This document shows positions 22,135-34,763 of a DNA stretch of 64,000 nt, piece after piece. The position numbers were made by a program, and so were the translations under genes. The stretch lies in contig JAHLKD010000083.1 of assembly GCA_025526935.1 (NCBI GenBank), positions 62,001 to 126,000 on the forward strand, read 5' to 3'. The notes under the pieces are model-generated. The model searched no databases, was not told the DNA's origin, and saw only the letters and a program-made list of their open reading frames with translations. Within the stretch, counting starts at the first letter, position 1. Every line of letters begins with the position of its first letter. Origin of the DNA: Cladochytrium replicatum (taxonomy: Eukaryota; Chytridiomycota; Chytridiomycetes; Cladochytriales; Cladochytriaceae).

Positions 22135-24064
22135 TTAGGCAGATTTAGATGGGTTGTAGTCCAAATAGTTCTCGCTTTCTGCTGCTTCGTATTCGTTGAT
22201 CAAGTCTTGAACCACTTCCCTGTTCCAAGAATTCAGCAAATCCGAAACATATACTATCTTTATAAAAATTTCTCACCTGGAAATATCAAACTCCTCCAGT
22301 CCATCCGCGAAAATGGTCTCCCTCTTGTACTGCTCCAGAAAAGCATTTCGCTTCCTTAGACGATCGAACTGGTCGCAAGTACGTTTGAACATCTTTTGGA
22401 TTCAGTGTCAATAATGCAATTTTTTCAAAGAGAAGAAGAAGAGGAGTTACCGTAGAAATGCTTGTATGGTTTGCAAGCATGAGCCCAGAAACTTTGTGGC
22501 CAGCCTGAATGTATGGACTCTTTTTTGAAAGTGCAACCTGAATACTTGCAGGACCCCATGGAATGAATTGTGCGAGTCTCCTTTCACGTATTCTCATGAG
22601 CGACTTGTGAACCTACGCGAACGTTGAATGACCTCTTACAAAACTCGCATCAAAGTCATACCTCGGTGGGATCCACATCTCCTTGAATGATGTTGAGGAT
22701 CGAGATGTAGCAGCTGTTCTTCGACACCGTCGTTGAAACCATCTTATTCTTGGCCTGCAGCAATCGCCGCATAACATCGAGGACAGTTGTTTTGCGAACA
22801 CCTTTTGCCTGATCATTGTGTTAATCATCGCTTGCTTTTGGTATATCAAAATTCCTTCAAAGTGTCTTACGGATTCAACTTGATCGCTGCTGAAAGGTGT
22901 GTAGCTGGTTGTCAGATAGTGGCATCTAGGGGTAGGGATCAGCGAGGCAACCAGTCCAACAAGATCATTGTTCATGTAGCCGGGGTATCGAAGTGTAGTT
23001 GTGCTGGCACTCATCACTGTCGAAACCTGTTCAAATATTCAACAGAACAATCTTCATTGAGATAATACCATACCAATTGATTTGTCTGCGCAAAAGTTGG
23101 ATTTGAGATGTGCAGCCTGTCGGCAGCTATCCGATTCAGCGCAGCGTTATCAAGTACTACCTGGATATTTTCTGAATTTTCGGGAGGAAATGAAAGTGTC
23201 GGTCAACTTACCACTGAGTCGGCACACGTTGTAAGCCGCTTCAGCGTGAGCATAGAGTTATACGGCTGCACAACAACGTCGCTGGTTTCCTCGCTGTTTG
23301 GAAACACAGAGTATGTCTGAATAAGCTTCTTTGGGTACCGATCGTTCAATGTTTCGAGCAAGTAAGATCCCAATCCAGATCCCGTTCCACCAGCAATAGA
23401 GTGCAAGAGCATGAATCCCTAAGAAGCAGAGAACCACCATGTCAGCAAGACATAGAAGCGAAGCGGTCAAACCGAACCTCCAAACTGTCACTTCCGTCTG
23501 CTTCTCTATCAATCATCTCAATGATCTCTTCATGCACTTTCTCGCCTTGGGAATATCCGTACGCCCAGTTGTTTCCAGCACCACCTCCATCCTGAGACAT
23601 GAACACATTTTCTGGGTTGAACAAGTTCGCATAAGGGGAGGCCATGATATTGTTTATAACCTGGGAGTATCGATTAAAAACGACAAATTTTGAGGAAATA
23701 TAAAAATAATCAATCTTGACACGCTCGCTTACTCTTGGCTCCAGATCCAGCAAGATCGATCGAGGAATGTAGTGTTCATCGTCTGCCTATCAGAAACGTG
23801 TTTCAGCAAAGTTGGGATTCGATAGATGGCTTTGGAGGTACTTGATAGAAGAAAACGTCTTTTCTGTCCCCGGTCTCGGTTGCAAAGTCTTCCAAAATTC
23901 CATCAGGCCGGATCCCATGTTCAGCGCACAGTTGTTGCCAAAACACCTGACCAACTGAAACAAATGGTGGTAGCAGTTAGAATCTGTGACATATGTAGTG
24001 CCCGCTCAGACCTACTCTGGTTCCCGCACTGGCCGACTTGCAGGGTGATGAGCTCTCGAGGCAT
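22135..24064 (-). CDS. Gamma-tubulin, 11 exons
   Basis: Exons 24016-24064, 23842-23954, 23733-23786, 23478-23660, 23212-23418, 23074-23160, 22871-23026, 22662-22808, 22451-22612, 22277-22392 and 22135-22219 join in phase to 452 residues, the family length. The start [18 protein letters not shown] is diagnostic, with the GTP-binding glycine loop as [10 protein letters not shown]. The gamma-specific stretches [43 protein letters not shown] and [18 protein letters not shown] are all present. It nucleates microtubules at the spindle pole body or, in zoosporic fungi, the basal body. All ten introns are 46-73 nt. It is divergent from WDR59 with only 42 bp between the two start codons. Confidence 0.97.
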
Positions 24065-24106
24065 TCCTGGCCAATCCAAATTAGGTGGTGGGGCTTATCA
24101 CTTGGC
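24065..24106. promoter_or_regulatory. Ultra-short divergent promoter between gamma-tubulin and WDR59
   Basis: Only 42 bp separate the gamma-tubulin ATG (24064, minus) from the WDR59 ATG (24107, plus). A core promoter for both directions can hardly fit, so transcription of each gene must start inside the other or the 5' ends must overlap. No TATA element is visible. Both start codons are supported: the tubulin one by family alignment, the WDR59 one by the lack of any other ATG before its first conserved exon. Confidence 0.7.
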
Positions 24107-27100
24107 ATGATGGCTGCTGTTGTGAGTGAGCCCAACACACACGAGTCGGGCGAAACAATTAATCAGCACATCGATGTGGAACTCGACGCTCCAGTCACTA
24201 GCATGAGCATTAGTCCGTGGGGCCGGGACGTTGCTTTGGCCGCGTGAGCATTTCCACACCAAAAAATTGTCCAGCTGATTTTTTTATGCGTCCATTCCAG
24301 AAAGATGGGCCTATGGATTATCGATTTGGAAAAGCCATTCGAACGGCCTCGCATTATGCAGCACGTTACAAAGTGGGAAGTTAGCGATGTACAGTGGAAT
24401 CCTCATAAGTCGCATGGACGCTGGATTGCATCCACTGTAAGCAATCTGCGTCGAACACTCTGTGCAAATTTGACGGCGAAATCTTATTAGTCGAATCAAA
24501 GTACCCTGATCTGGAATGTCACTCCAAGTGGAGCGGTGTTGGAAGGCCAGAGTCCAAGGATTTCGCACGGTCGTTCTTCCAGCGTCGACATCGATTACAC
24601 TCCGAGCTATACATCAGATCGGACGCTTCAGAGTGAGATTCAGAAGAAAGTCTCGGGGAACTTGAGCTCGAAGAACGTTGCATTCATCTTGAGTCAGCAC
24701 AGTCGAGCAGTGTCTGACCTGAACTGGAGCCCGATTGACCCTTACCTGCTGGCAACATGCTCAAACGACACCAAAGTATTAGTATGGGACATGCGAACTT
24801 CGCCAGTCCATTCCGTCATGACCTTTTCGCACTGGACATGTAAGGCAGTGTATTTTATTCCTGACTATCTCTGACAGAGAATTTTGCAGCTGGTGCAACA
24901 CAAGTAAAATGGAACAAAGTGAACGAGTCGATTCTTGCATCATCACACGACACTGAACTTCGTGTGTGGGACAAGCGTGTAATTATTGTGCACCATAACT
25001 AGTTTCTTGGCTGACGTTTGCTTTGTCCAACATACAGAAAGGTGCGAAGTACATTTCTATAACAGCCCACACTAGCAAAATTTATGGAATTGACTGGAGT
25101 TGGGATGATGAAAATGCAATTATAACCTGCAGCAGAGATAAGAATATTAAAGTAAGACACAATCTCTGTAATTTTGACATAGTGGTTGATTTCCATTTCA
25201 GTTTTGGGATATCCATCAATCAAGAACTCCACAAGGCACAATCAATACTCACTACCCAGTTTGGAGGGCACGTTTCACGGTACAAAAAAATTACAGGGGC
25301 AAAAATCTTTTGCACTCATTATTATCTTAAGCCCTTTGGAAAAGGAGTGCTCGCAATGCCTCAATCTGGGGACAATTCACTCTTTTTGTATTCTATTACA
25401 GACTTTACTCGACCTGCTTATACCTTTGCTGGGCATACAGATGTCCCAAGAGAGTTTGTATGGAGAAAGCAAAGCTCAAATAAGAGAAATGGCGAGTAAT
25501 TGGAATACAAATTTATTTGATTTCTTTGTTTATTATAGTACTGTAGGGTCAGAATTCCAACTTGTAACATGGGCAAAAGATAAACATTTGAAGCTTTGGC
25601 CTATAGACACTGCAATTTCAACTGTAAGTTACTTTGTTGGGATGTGTCAACTTAACTCATTTGAGTGATAGTCAATTGGGGAACTTGATGGACTCAACCA
25701 AGATAGTGGTGTTAATTCACCAGAGACTGCTGTAACTATTCTGCCTCAAAGTGGTGAGTTTCTGTCTGCTTACATTGGGAAGATGAATTTCTTATCTCTG
25801 TTCTAAGTGAGTTATGTTTCATTATTCTCAAATACAGAGTCAACAAGTCAAGCTGCAAATTCTGAAAAGGAACTTTTATTAACTTCAAAAATTGAAAAAC
25901 CTTCAATAATCAGATCAACCGCAATTGCTCCCAGTCTACTTATTGGGGAACCCAGAACCACTGTTGAAAATCAGAAACGAACAGACTCTGTTGCAACTGT
26001 TGAACCTCAACGTGACGTGCAGCAAAGTATCATTAGTTCTGAAATCATCTCTTCTGTACCAGTGCAACTAATCTCCACAGGTGGTAGATTTGATGATGAA
26101 CTTAATGCTGTATTGCAAGGATTCCCAACTATATCAGTTCAAAAGGTACAGTCCTTATGTAAGATAATCGAGTCCCAATTCTCACTATATTGTAGACTGA
26201 TGAAACATGCTGTACATTTGGCATTCAGAGGTCCATCTCTTCAGATGATGAGATGCAGATGACACCTTCCCTCTCAACATTCAATTCTGTAGCACCACCG
26301 TTTTTTCGCTTGACTATCAGGTTTCCAGAGGCCTATCCACCTACCTCACAAGAAAAAGTAGATACAGTTTCAGCCCCAATATTTGAGGTCCATAAAACCG
26401 GCATGGTATCAATGGTGGCCCGAGCTACAATAGCAAAGGCATTAAATCAGACTGCTGTTGCATTTGTTAGTCATGGTCTTCCATGCTTAGAAGCATGTTT
26501 TAGACTTGCAGTTTTTGGAGAGCAGCTTTTGCCAACCAATTTTGCTATAGATAATTCAGATCAACTTCAATCAAGCTTTGTAACTTCAGCAAACTCATTA
26601 TTATCACCAACTTCCCCAAGCTTATCAGGCCTGCAGAATAGTGTCGATGTGAATACTAACATCAATGAAAAAAGCTATGGTGGAATTGAGGCAGTGAACA
26701 TTAACAGATTTAGCAGATCCTCAATAAACGCAACAATATCTGACAAAGCTTCAAATAATAATGAGAATGTGAAAGACCCATGGCTCAAACAGATCCAACA
26801 AGCTGTTGAACCACTTCCACCAGACAGTTTATTCCAAAGTAGTTCAAAAAAAGATAAGTCTAGATCAGATGGGGTTCCTTGTCCAAGGGTGTGTGGAGCA
26901 ACATTTTCAGTGACTGGTAAACTATGGAGCCAAGAAAGTGGGTTTCTCCTAACTTACGGAACAATTTCTTCCAGGGAAGCTGATATACTTTATGAATCCC
27001 CTTCCTCATCCAACAGAGCTAAAGATCACAATGATCACACTAGAGACACGCAATAAAGTTCCGAGATTACAACCTCGACCATGGCTGACTATGCCACGAA

Positions 27101-30100
27101 ATCTCACAGAATACATGTATTATCTCAATCATGCATTCCGGAACTTGGGACAGATAATTGCAGAGACAGCAGCTGTACGAGAGCTCACTCCATTAGAATC
27201 ACCCTTGCACTTTTCTCCACAAGCAGATTTAAATGTGGGAGAACAAGATTTCAATAATTTGTTCAAAAGTGGGTACAGTGCTTCCAATCCAATTAGCTTG
27301 AGGGGCAGCAGAAAGCAAAGCACAGTTGAACCTGACAACAGTGATGAATTGCTACTGGTTTCCCAGTCCTTTGGGACCAGATTGAGTCAGACTGATCTAA
27401 TTGTGGGATCTAACAAATCTGATGAAGATGTCATGAGAGAGTGGGAGAGTCTGGTCTTCAATAATAATTCTGACTTGAAGGGCAATAGATTATACTTGCC
27501 ATATACTAAGGTCAGGTGAACTTCCCTTTATAAAAATACATCTTAACACTATATTACTTCCAACAGGAAGAGTTGAACGAGCTTGAAATGCCAACAGGTG
27601 ACTTCTTCACACAGATTAAGCAAGTGATGCAACCTTCAATAGTCCATGCAGATTCACCAGCTAGGCATGTGGATAAGCTGCCCAACCAGCTGAATAAACA
27701 AAAGTCAGTCTTTGTTGGGAGTGCAGAGCTGCCATTCTCTCCTTCAAGGCAGACATCATTTATTCCAATATTCCCAGATATGAGCCTAAGCATCCAGATT
27801 GCTGGAGATACATCCTCCTCAACTCAAAAGATAGAGCGTACTTTTGGATCATCATTGAATGCTGCATCAACGTCCGGGGCTGACACTACATCACATCCAG
27901 AAAAAGATGATCCCAGCCATGGAAATAGTGGAAAAACATTGCAACGACTTCAGATTCCATTTACCACCGCCAGATCCTTGCTAAGTGCCTCTAGCTTGGG
28001 ACAAGGAAATCTCTTGGCAGTTGATAGCACACAGCATTCAGCTCACTACTTTGCTGATGAAGAAACTGGCTTCACAGACAGTGATGATAATCATGTCAGC
28101 GATAGTCAAGAGAGGACTAAAGTGCAGTCAAATGAGCCAAGAATGTCCAGGCACTCTCGGAGTCACTCAGCAAGTGCCAATAGCATACATTCTTTCACTT
28201 CTACCAGCTCCCATGGAGATGTAAGTTATGAATTTGGCCAAGGGGGCATGTTGAATCTCAAGCAGAGAAGCTCTCTGAGAAGTTTGCTGAAGGGTGGCAA
28301 AGAAACAGCGCCGGAAACACCAACAGCTCAGCCTGGAACTCCTCTAGCAAACACTAATCAGTTTAATTACTTTCAGCAACTTCTGCTCAAAGTTCCAAAA
28401 TTGCACAAGATGATTAAGCCAATTGTACATATCAGAAACATGGGGAATTTAGTAAACAGCTTCGAGCTTGCAAAGTCCTACACGTGAGTATTTTTGGTGA
28501 TATAGGATGCAGTCAGCTGAATATTTTATAGGTTGAATGGCTTAGATGCAGCAGCAGTTTGTGAGGCAAATTGCAAAGCGGCGAAAGATAGTGAGCGGAT
28601 GGACTTGGCTAAATTGTGGAGCTTAGCAAGCCTTATACTTTGCAAATCTGTTCCGTTAATGAAGGGAGTAACTGATCACTATCAAGACAAGAGTAAACAA
28701 CTATCAGTAATGCATCCAGATTTACATTCAGCGCATATCCAAACAAGTCAGAATCCAGAAAAGCCAAAGCGAACCAGCAAAAAGTTGATGCGCAAAGAAC
28801 AGATGCGCCATGGAATGGCCAACATGCAAAATAACATGCCAAGAACAGCCGAGCAACAGAATGTGTCAATTTATAGCAACACGTCAACACCAACCTTCAG
28901 AATAGCGAGGGATGGTCAAATTGTTGAGAATGACGAGGCAATAAGCTTGTGGCACAATATTCTGAGTCTCGCGGGTCAATCTCCAAAAGATGGTGACAAT
29001 AACTTAATTTCAAGGTTTTTCGCCTCTGTTGACTGGGAAAACCACCCTTTTGGACGGAAACTTGCTATTGACTACCTGTATGATACAAATCCAGCACCAA
29101 TACTCTAACCACCTCAAATTTCCTGAATTAGGCTTGGCTACGTTTCATCATTGAGGGATTTCCAATCTGAAGCGTTGTTTTCTTGTATTCTCGCCGATTC
29201 GTTTGTGCATTTTCAGGTTCATTATGGAGATCAGTTCGGTATTTGCAGTTACTGATAGTACTCTATTGTACAGCGACGTGCGGAATGTTCTGAAGCGAAA
29301 GATGTTCTTCCACGCTCTTCTCAAAACGTAACGATCCCCAATGTCAACGCTTTTTCCGGAAAGGCTCAAGCAAAATCGTCCTTGCCATTGGTTCGAGATT
29401 TTGCTGGACGAACAGTCGTATCCTCGGCACACCAAAGAAAACCATTAGCATATGCGGAGGTTGTCACAATTGTTGGTAATGAAGTCGGCGAGCAGAACGG
29501 TTTTAGTGTTGGGCGATTCATCGCTGAAGATGGATGGACCACGACATCAGGGGAGATTTCGGGTCCATCCGGAAGGAGTACCCGTCAAGAGGTCGGAGAC
29601 GCAATACTGGAACTCCACGACTTGAATTTTGAGATTCCAATATCACCGACAATTCGCTTCTTTGTCAATCGAGGTCGGACGCTTACTTCCTTTCGCCCGT
29701 CACATGGTAAAAGCGACAAGATGTATTTAACTGATGGGGAAGAGCTGCAACAAGTATATAAGCGACAGCGGATCGTCTACGCTTCTCTACTTTATGACAT
29801 GGGCCTTACAAAGCAGCGTGCAGAAATGCTCAAGTACGTGTTCGAGGAGAAAGAGGAGCATGTCGGTATTGGTAAGCTATGTTTGCGTTGTCCCTCAATG
29901 TTCTCGTAACCACACCTTGCAGAACTTGCTTCAATATGCAAAAGATGTAAGGCTCTGTCATCAGAAACGTCGGGATGTGCAAAAGTGTCGAGAGTTTGTG
30001 ATCTCAAGCAACGTTGCAGCGTATGCCGAAGAATATGCAAGAGCCTTTCGAGTTTCTGTCGTGTTTGCGGTCACGGCGGACATATTCAGCATCTTCAAAG

Positions 30101-30188
30101 CTGGTTTAGCGACAACACGATGTGTCCGACAGGATGTGGATGTGAGTGCAGTGTTCATTCTGGAGGGTATTCTGGGGATTACTGGTAA
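24107..30188 (+). CDS. WDR59 homologue (GATOR2/SEACAT subunit), 17 exons
   Basis: Seventeen exons join in phase to 1736 residues: 24107-24243, 24301-24436, 24491-24839, 24890-24978, 25038-25151, 25202-25279, 25332-25495, 25539-25623, 25672-25753, 25838-26145, 26196-26916, 26975-27510, 27567-28483, 28532-29077, 29132-29216, 29274-29871, 29923-30188. The N-terminal WD40 propeller has TKWEVSDVQWNPH, LATCSNDTKVLVWDMR, HTSKIYGIDWSW and FQLVTWAKD, as in WDR59. An RWD domain follows (DDELNAVLQGFP to FRLTIRFPEAYPP). Then PCPRVCGATFS, HPFGRKLAIDYL, and a C-terminal zinc-binding RING/ribbon with FCRVCGHGGHIQH and MCPTGCGCEC, the WDR59 signature. It acts at the vacuole/lysosome surface, relieving GATOR1 inhibition of TORC1. 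It is larger than human WDR59 (974 aa) because of Ser/Thr/Asn-rich linkers. Exons 5-14 are visibly more AT-rich than neighbouring genes. Confidence 0.93.
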
Positions 30189-30289
30189 TATGTTAAATAA
30201 AAACAAACAAATTTTTCGCCATCTCCGCAGAGACAACACGTGCCAGAGAAGAATTGTGCCCTCGCCAAGAAAGTTTCATCATCCCACGA

Positions 30290-32914
30290 ATGGAGAAACC
30301 AGACGATTCAACCCAAGGACTGTCTCGCTTGCTCACTGTATTAGCCTTTGACGGAGATGACGATGACACGACAGAACGGGGTCTGCCCAAGAGCAAAGAC
30401 AATGCCAACGACAAATATGAAGATGAATATGTCGCCAATCGTTTGGGCAGCAACACGTCGGATGATTCGTTGAAGGCCAGCGATTCTTCAAAGGGCGGCC
30501 TGTTTGCAAGGCAAAAGGAGAAAATGAAAGCATATGTAGCCCCACTAAGTGCTGTATCTGCTTCGATCTATGACGGATTTGCCGACTCTATCGAAAACCT
30601 GCTCCCAAAGAGATCGAAAGCGGGTGAAAAGATTGCGACGGGCGTCGGGAGAACCTATGATCCGCAAATTCATCCCGAGGTCAACCGTACCGCTTTCATT
30701 CGAACGAAATCGGCGCTTTCAGACATTAGCGCGGAAGAAAAGCAGTTTGTACGAAATCGTCTCTTAAACATGCGAGAGTCGTTCGCAAATTTCATCGGCG
30801 AGAAGCCCGAAGATGTTGATCCCCTTGACATTCCTGTCATATCCGTAACAGGGAGTGGTGGCGGCTTCAAGGTCCGTTGGCAAAATTTCTGGTGCGGCAA
30901 CAGGCACTGACTGGTTTTGTTTCAGGCAATGATCGGAGCAGCGGGATACTTGAAAGCAATGGAGGAGACTGGATTCTACACTAATGTCACATACCTCTCT
31001 GGAGTCTCAGGATCTTGCTGGATGCTGGCAAACTTGTACATCGCTGCGAAAGGGTCTCCCTCTGTGCTTGTCGAACATCTTAAAAAGATCCTCGTTCATC
31101 ATCCTGCTGATATCAGTCGCTTTGCAAGCATTATCTCATCTGGAGATGATGCAAAGAAGCATTCCTCACTATTATTTGATGCGATGACCGACAAACGTTC
31201 CGTGGGGCTTCCGCGTGGTACGTTTTCTCACTAAAATTTTAGATACACCTAAAGCATTTGAAAAGGCCTTGTTGATCTCTACGGAGTGATGCTTTTTGCT
31301 CACTTCTTGAGCAACGAAGATCTTTCGAGAACATGGGATCCAGATTTATTCAAGCTCAGCAAACACATCAATATCGGCGGGAGTAAGCTCCCACTCCCCA
31401 TCTATACTGCCGTCAGGTAGGTGTGCCAGAGATTGGTGGTGAGTTTATGCTGATTTCCATTCTCTTAAGACATGAAAAACCGTGGTCAAAAAAGTTTGAA
31501 GTGGATCCTGCTGCAGAAACTACAACCGAAGGTGCCTCACAACAACCCGCCGTTGATCAAGCAAGGAAACAGGAGGAATTCAAACGGCAGCAAACCAGAT
31601 ACGAACTACGTACTGAAGCTGCCTCGGGTAATGGATCAGCTGACGATGAAGATGACGAAGATGACCCGAATGCTGAACGCGCGTGGTGGCAATGGTTTGA
31701 ATTTACCCCCTTCGAGTTTGGCTGCGACGAGCTGTTTTGGTGCCCTACGTGGGGGTTTGGCCGGAAGTATCAACGTGGAGAAAGCATTATCAATGTCCCC
31801 GAGCAATCTTTTGCACTTGTTCTTGGTTTAACAGCTTCCGCTATGTGCGCGCCGTTCACTGGAATGTTTGAGACAATGGAACGTGCGGATGGGGATGGCT
31901 TTATGAAAAAGTTTGCGACGAAGGTTCTGCAATGGAGCGCTCAACCTCTTGTTCATCAACTGCTCAGCAAACATCCAGGTTTGTTCTTTCAATATATTTT
32001 TAATTTCTATCTACTTATCATTCATTTTTCAAGTTCATGCTGGGTATAACTTCAACCCAATGTACCATCTCGAAGATCCGGCAACAGCACCACCTGGCTT
32101 AAATCATGCACAGCGCATTCAGCTTATCGATGCTGGGGCCGATAATAATCAAGCGCTGTATCCTATGACGCGACCCGGCCGTTCTGTGGACGTCGTCATC
32201 GTCTTAGATGCCTCTACAGATGTCGAGCGCAATTTCATCACCCCAGACATTGCAACCTTTGCAATACGGAAGGGCCTTAACCTCACAGTAAGGCCCAATC
32301 CCGCAGCACCGCGGTCCGACTCTCCATCTGCACCGAGATCGAGATCATCTTCGTCCGACAATCTTCAGGCTGACCTCCCGCCGCCGCTTCCGCCCCGTTC
32401 CATACCCGCACAACTACAACCTCCTTCCCCATATCCACCACGTACAACCTCAGCCGTCCCACCTCCTCTTCCACCTCGCCTCTCTGTGCCACAACTTCTT
32501 GTGCCAGAAGCCGGTTTGACAGCGCCAGCTTCCCCCATCAGTGCAACGAAAAAGTTCCCTCCGCACAGATATTGTCAGGTGTACACCGCCTCACCTGCAG
32601 CTGGCACCGCACATGGCGCACCACCGGTGATTGGACCCCATGGAGAGCAGCTGCCCCAAAATGACATGAAGATCGTTTATCTTCCGCTGATCGCGAACCC
32701 CGAGATGCCAGATTTCAGCCCGTCAAAGTTTACGTTTGCAAAGATGCAATATGAGAAGGACGAGGTGGAAGATCTTGCGCGGTGTGCGTATTTGAACTGG
32801 ATGAATACGAGCGCACAGGATCAGGTGAGGGAGATTGTGAGGGAGTTGTGGATGCAGAAGCGTGATGCACGGGTCGAACAGGCACGAAACTCAAATGCTT
32901 ACATTGATTCTTGA
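30290..32914 (+). CDS. Cytosolic phospholipase A2 (group IV type) catalytic domain protein, 5 exons
   Basis: Exons 30290-30871, 30926-31217, 31266-31416, 31470-31978 and 32034-32914 join in phase to 804 residues. The catalytic core shows GSGGGFKAMIGAAG (oxyanion/phosphate loop), GVSGSCWMLANLY with the nucleophile Ser of GxSGS, and LIDAGADNNQALYP with the catalytic Asp, followed by VDVVIVLDAS. This is the PLA2c/lysophospholipase fold that cleaves fatty acids from glycerophospholipids. No C2 domain or signal peptide is seen, so membrane targeting is unknown. An acidic insert (DDEDDEDD) and a Pro-rich insert (about residues 600-690) interrupt the core. The Arg of the usual GGGFRAM loop is Lys here, next to the first intron. 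The start codon at 30290 is 101 bp after the WDR59 stop. Confidence 0.88.
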
Positions 32915-32947
32915 GAGTTGATAGTTTTTTGGTGTTTTTGGGTTTTG

Positions 32948-34692
32948 TCAGAGTTCATTACATGCATGCTCAGCGGTTAGTTTAATTATACTTGAAAGCT
33001 CTTCAATATTCATACCAATTGCTTGCTTGTCAGCAGTCTGTACAAGTAACAAAATAGAACCAAGGGGTTTGCACGGAGCAAACCCATTGAAGTCCACTAG
33101 CTGCGCTGCGAACACAAAATTCAAGGAGCAAGGCAGAGTTAAGTGGCAACATTCAAGCATCGCTTTTTCAGCATCGCCAGCTCGAAACATCCGCCCGTGG
33201 GGTGCATTCGACAACATCTGGTCAATCATTTCGCCGATCAAGCGTGGCAAGTTTGTGAGCCGCGAGATAGTTACTGGATCACCGGGACCTCCCGACCAGC
33301 AATGCTCATGGCCAATCCAGAGCCAGGGAATGAGCCATAAACAATCTTTCCGTCCCAAGCGGTTTTTGCTTACCGCTTCATCAAACAGTCTCGCCTCTCC
33401 CTCGAGATAAAACGAATCTGCCGTGCCTACGTACACGCGAATCTTGCCTCTAAGCAATTTGCTCAGTTTCTTCCAGTCCCTCACAATGTTATGCGATAGA
33501 TCCCAGTGTTCGCGCCAGTATTCGGCTACCGTGCGGTTAATCTCCCCGGTCTCTTTGTTCCAGATCGGTTCAGGATACCCGTTGCTTCCGACTGGCGCGT
33601 ACACTGCTAGCCAGATGTCGTATTGTTCCCCGGATCGAGACTTGTGGTCGCCTGTCGCGAGTTCGAGCCAGTTGGCTTCTAACTGGGTTGCGAAAGGTCA
33701 CCGTATGAGTTTCGCTCGGCGGGGATGGGAGTCTTGCGCCAGGAGCTCTTGTAGTAGTTGCGTTGTCTTGGTTGTGGATGTCGATGTTTATGTAGCGGCC
33801 GGAGTCGATTGGGTCGGGGCAAGACGCCCAGCATCCATTGTACTCATCTGGGTTAGAAAATCTGAGGAATAAAGTGAGCGACATTGAAAAGAAACTGGCA
33901 ACTTTGATGAGGTTTACCTGGACGGCAAGAGATTCTTAAACGAAAGAAAAGAGCAACAGGATAAAGCTATAAAACACATTGAATAATCAATTTGCGCTCT
34001 TTACTCACCCCAACCGCCAAGCGAACCACCGAATATGACACGAGCCGATGACTCGCCGATTCCCCTGAAAGTGGAATCCACGTGCGGAACAAGCTCATAA
34101 GTAATCGCGTCCCCGTATGGCCCGACATTCAGAGAGTTTGTTGCGTAGTTGTCGTCATACAATGGGTTTGCGTGCTGGACAGTCATGACGATGGCTCAAT
34201 TGTTGTAGACGGGCTGTCGGGAATTCGAGATGTCCAGTTCTTGTAGAGGTAGTAGCTATACAGTTGTTCTGGGTAGGCGTAGTCCTCTGCCGTTTCATCG
34301 GGAGAGTGTTTCACGGAATGCGGCCGGGATCAAGAACGTGGAAGTGAAGTAGCCGTGATACAAGACAAGCGGATAGCGCGTTGGCATTTTCGGGCTCTTT
34401 CGACCCATCCTTGGAGATAAGAAGAAGAACACGGCCGTCAAGCTTCTCGCCTTTAACTCCAGAAGATTTCTCTGGGCCAATGTCAATCTTTACGTTGAAA
34501 GTTGCGCCGCGGTGGGGCCACAACAGGTCTGCGGAAGATAACCGTTTGACCATAATCATCTTGATATAGCACGATTGCATTGAGATCAGGTGCAGATAGA
34601 GAGCGAGAGCTCTCCTGCCTGAATGCTGGAAATCCCAACAGCGGCAGATAAACCACCAGGATGAACGGCAGTGCCGTTGCTGCAAGACCCAC
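32948..34692 (-). pseudogene. Decayed secreted esterase (alpha/beta hydrolase, PF00756-like)
   Basis: Segments of one esterase appear in order but in different frames. The N-terminus has a signal-like TALPFILVVYLPLLG and DGRVLLLISKDGSKEP. A middle reads RYPLVLYHGYF, then YAYPEQLYSYYLYKNWTS. Next come VQHANPLYDDNYATNS, GPYGDAITYELVP and FGGSLGGW with the nucleophile Ser. Then YNGCWASCPDPID, YDIWLAVYAPVGSNGYPEP and EYWREHWDLSH, with HEHCW near the end. About 150 residues between KEP and RYP are missing. Several joins need a 1-nt indel: near 33858 TTCTAACCC reads correctly if one A is removed, and near 33690 TTTCGC reads correctly if one T is removed. No coherent splice model repairs all breaks. 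The parent would be a secreted ester hydrolase. Confidence 0.72.
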
Positions 34693-34763
34693 GCGATCGT
34701 CGTCGTGGGAGAGTGTGGTGCTAAAAAAATAGTGGCTTTGACATCTGGATATCTCAAAGCCAC

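Noticed and set aside
32948-34692. Functional esterase with unusual introns
   Set aside because: The breaks near 33858 and 33690 are solved by one-base changes, not by GT-AG pairs, and a large central part of the domain is absent.
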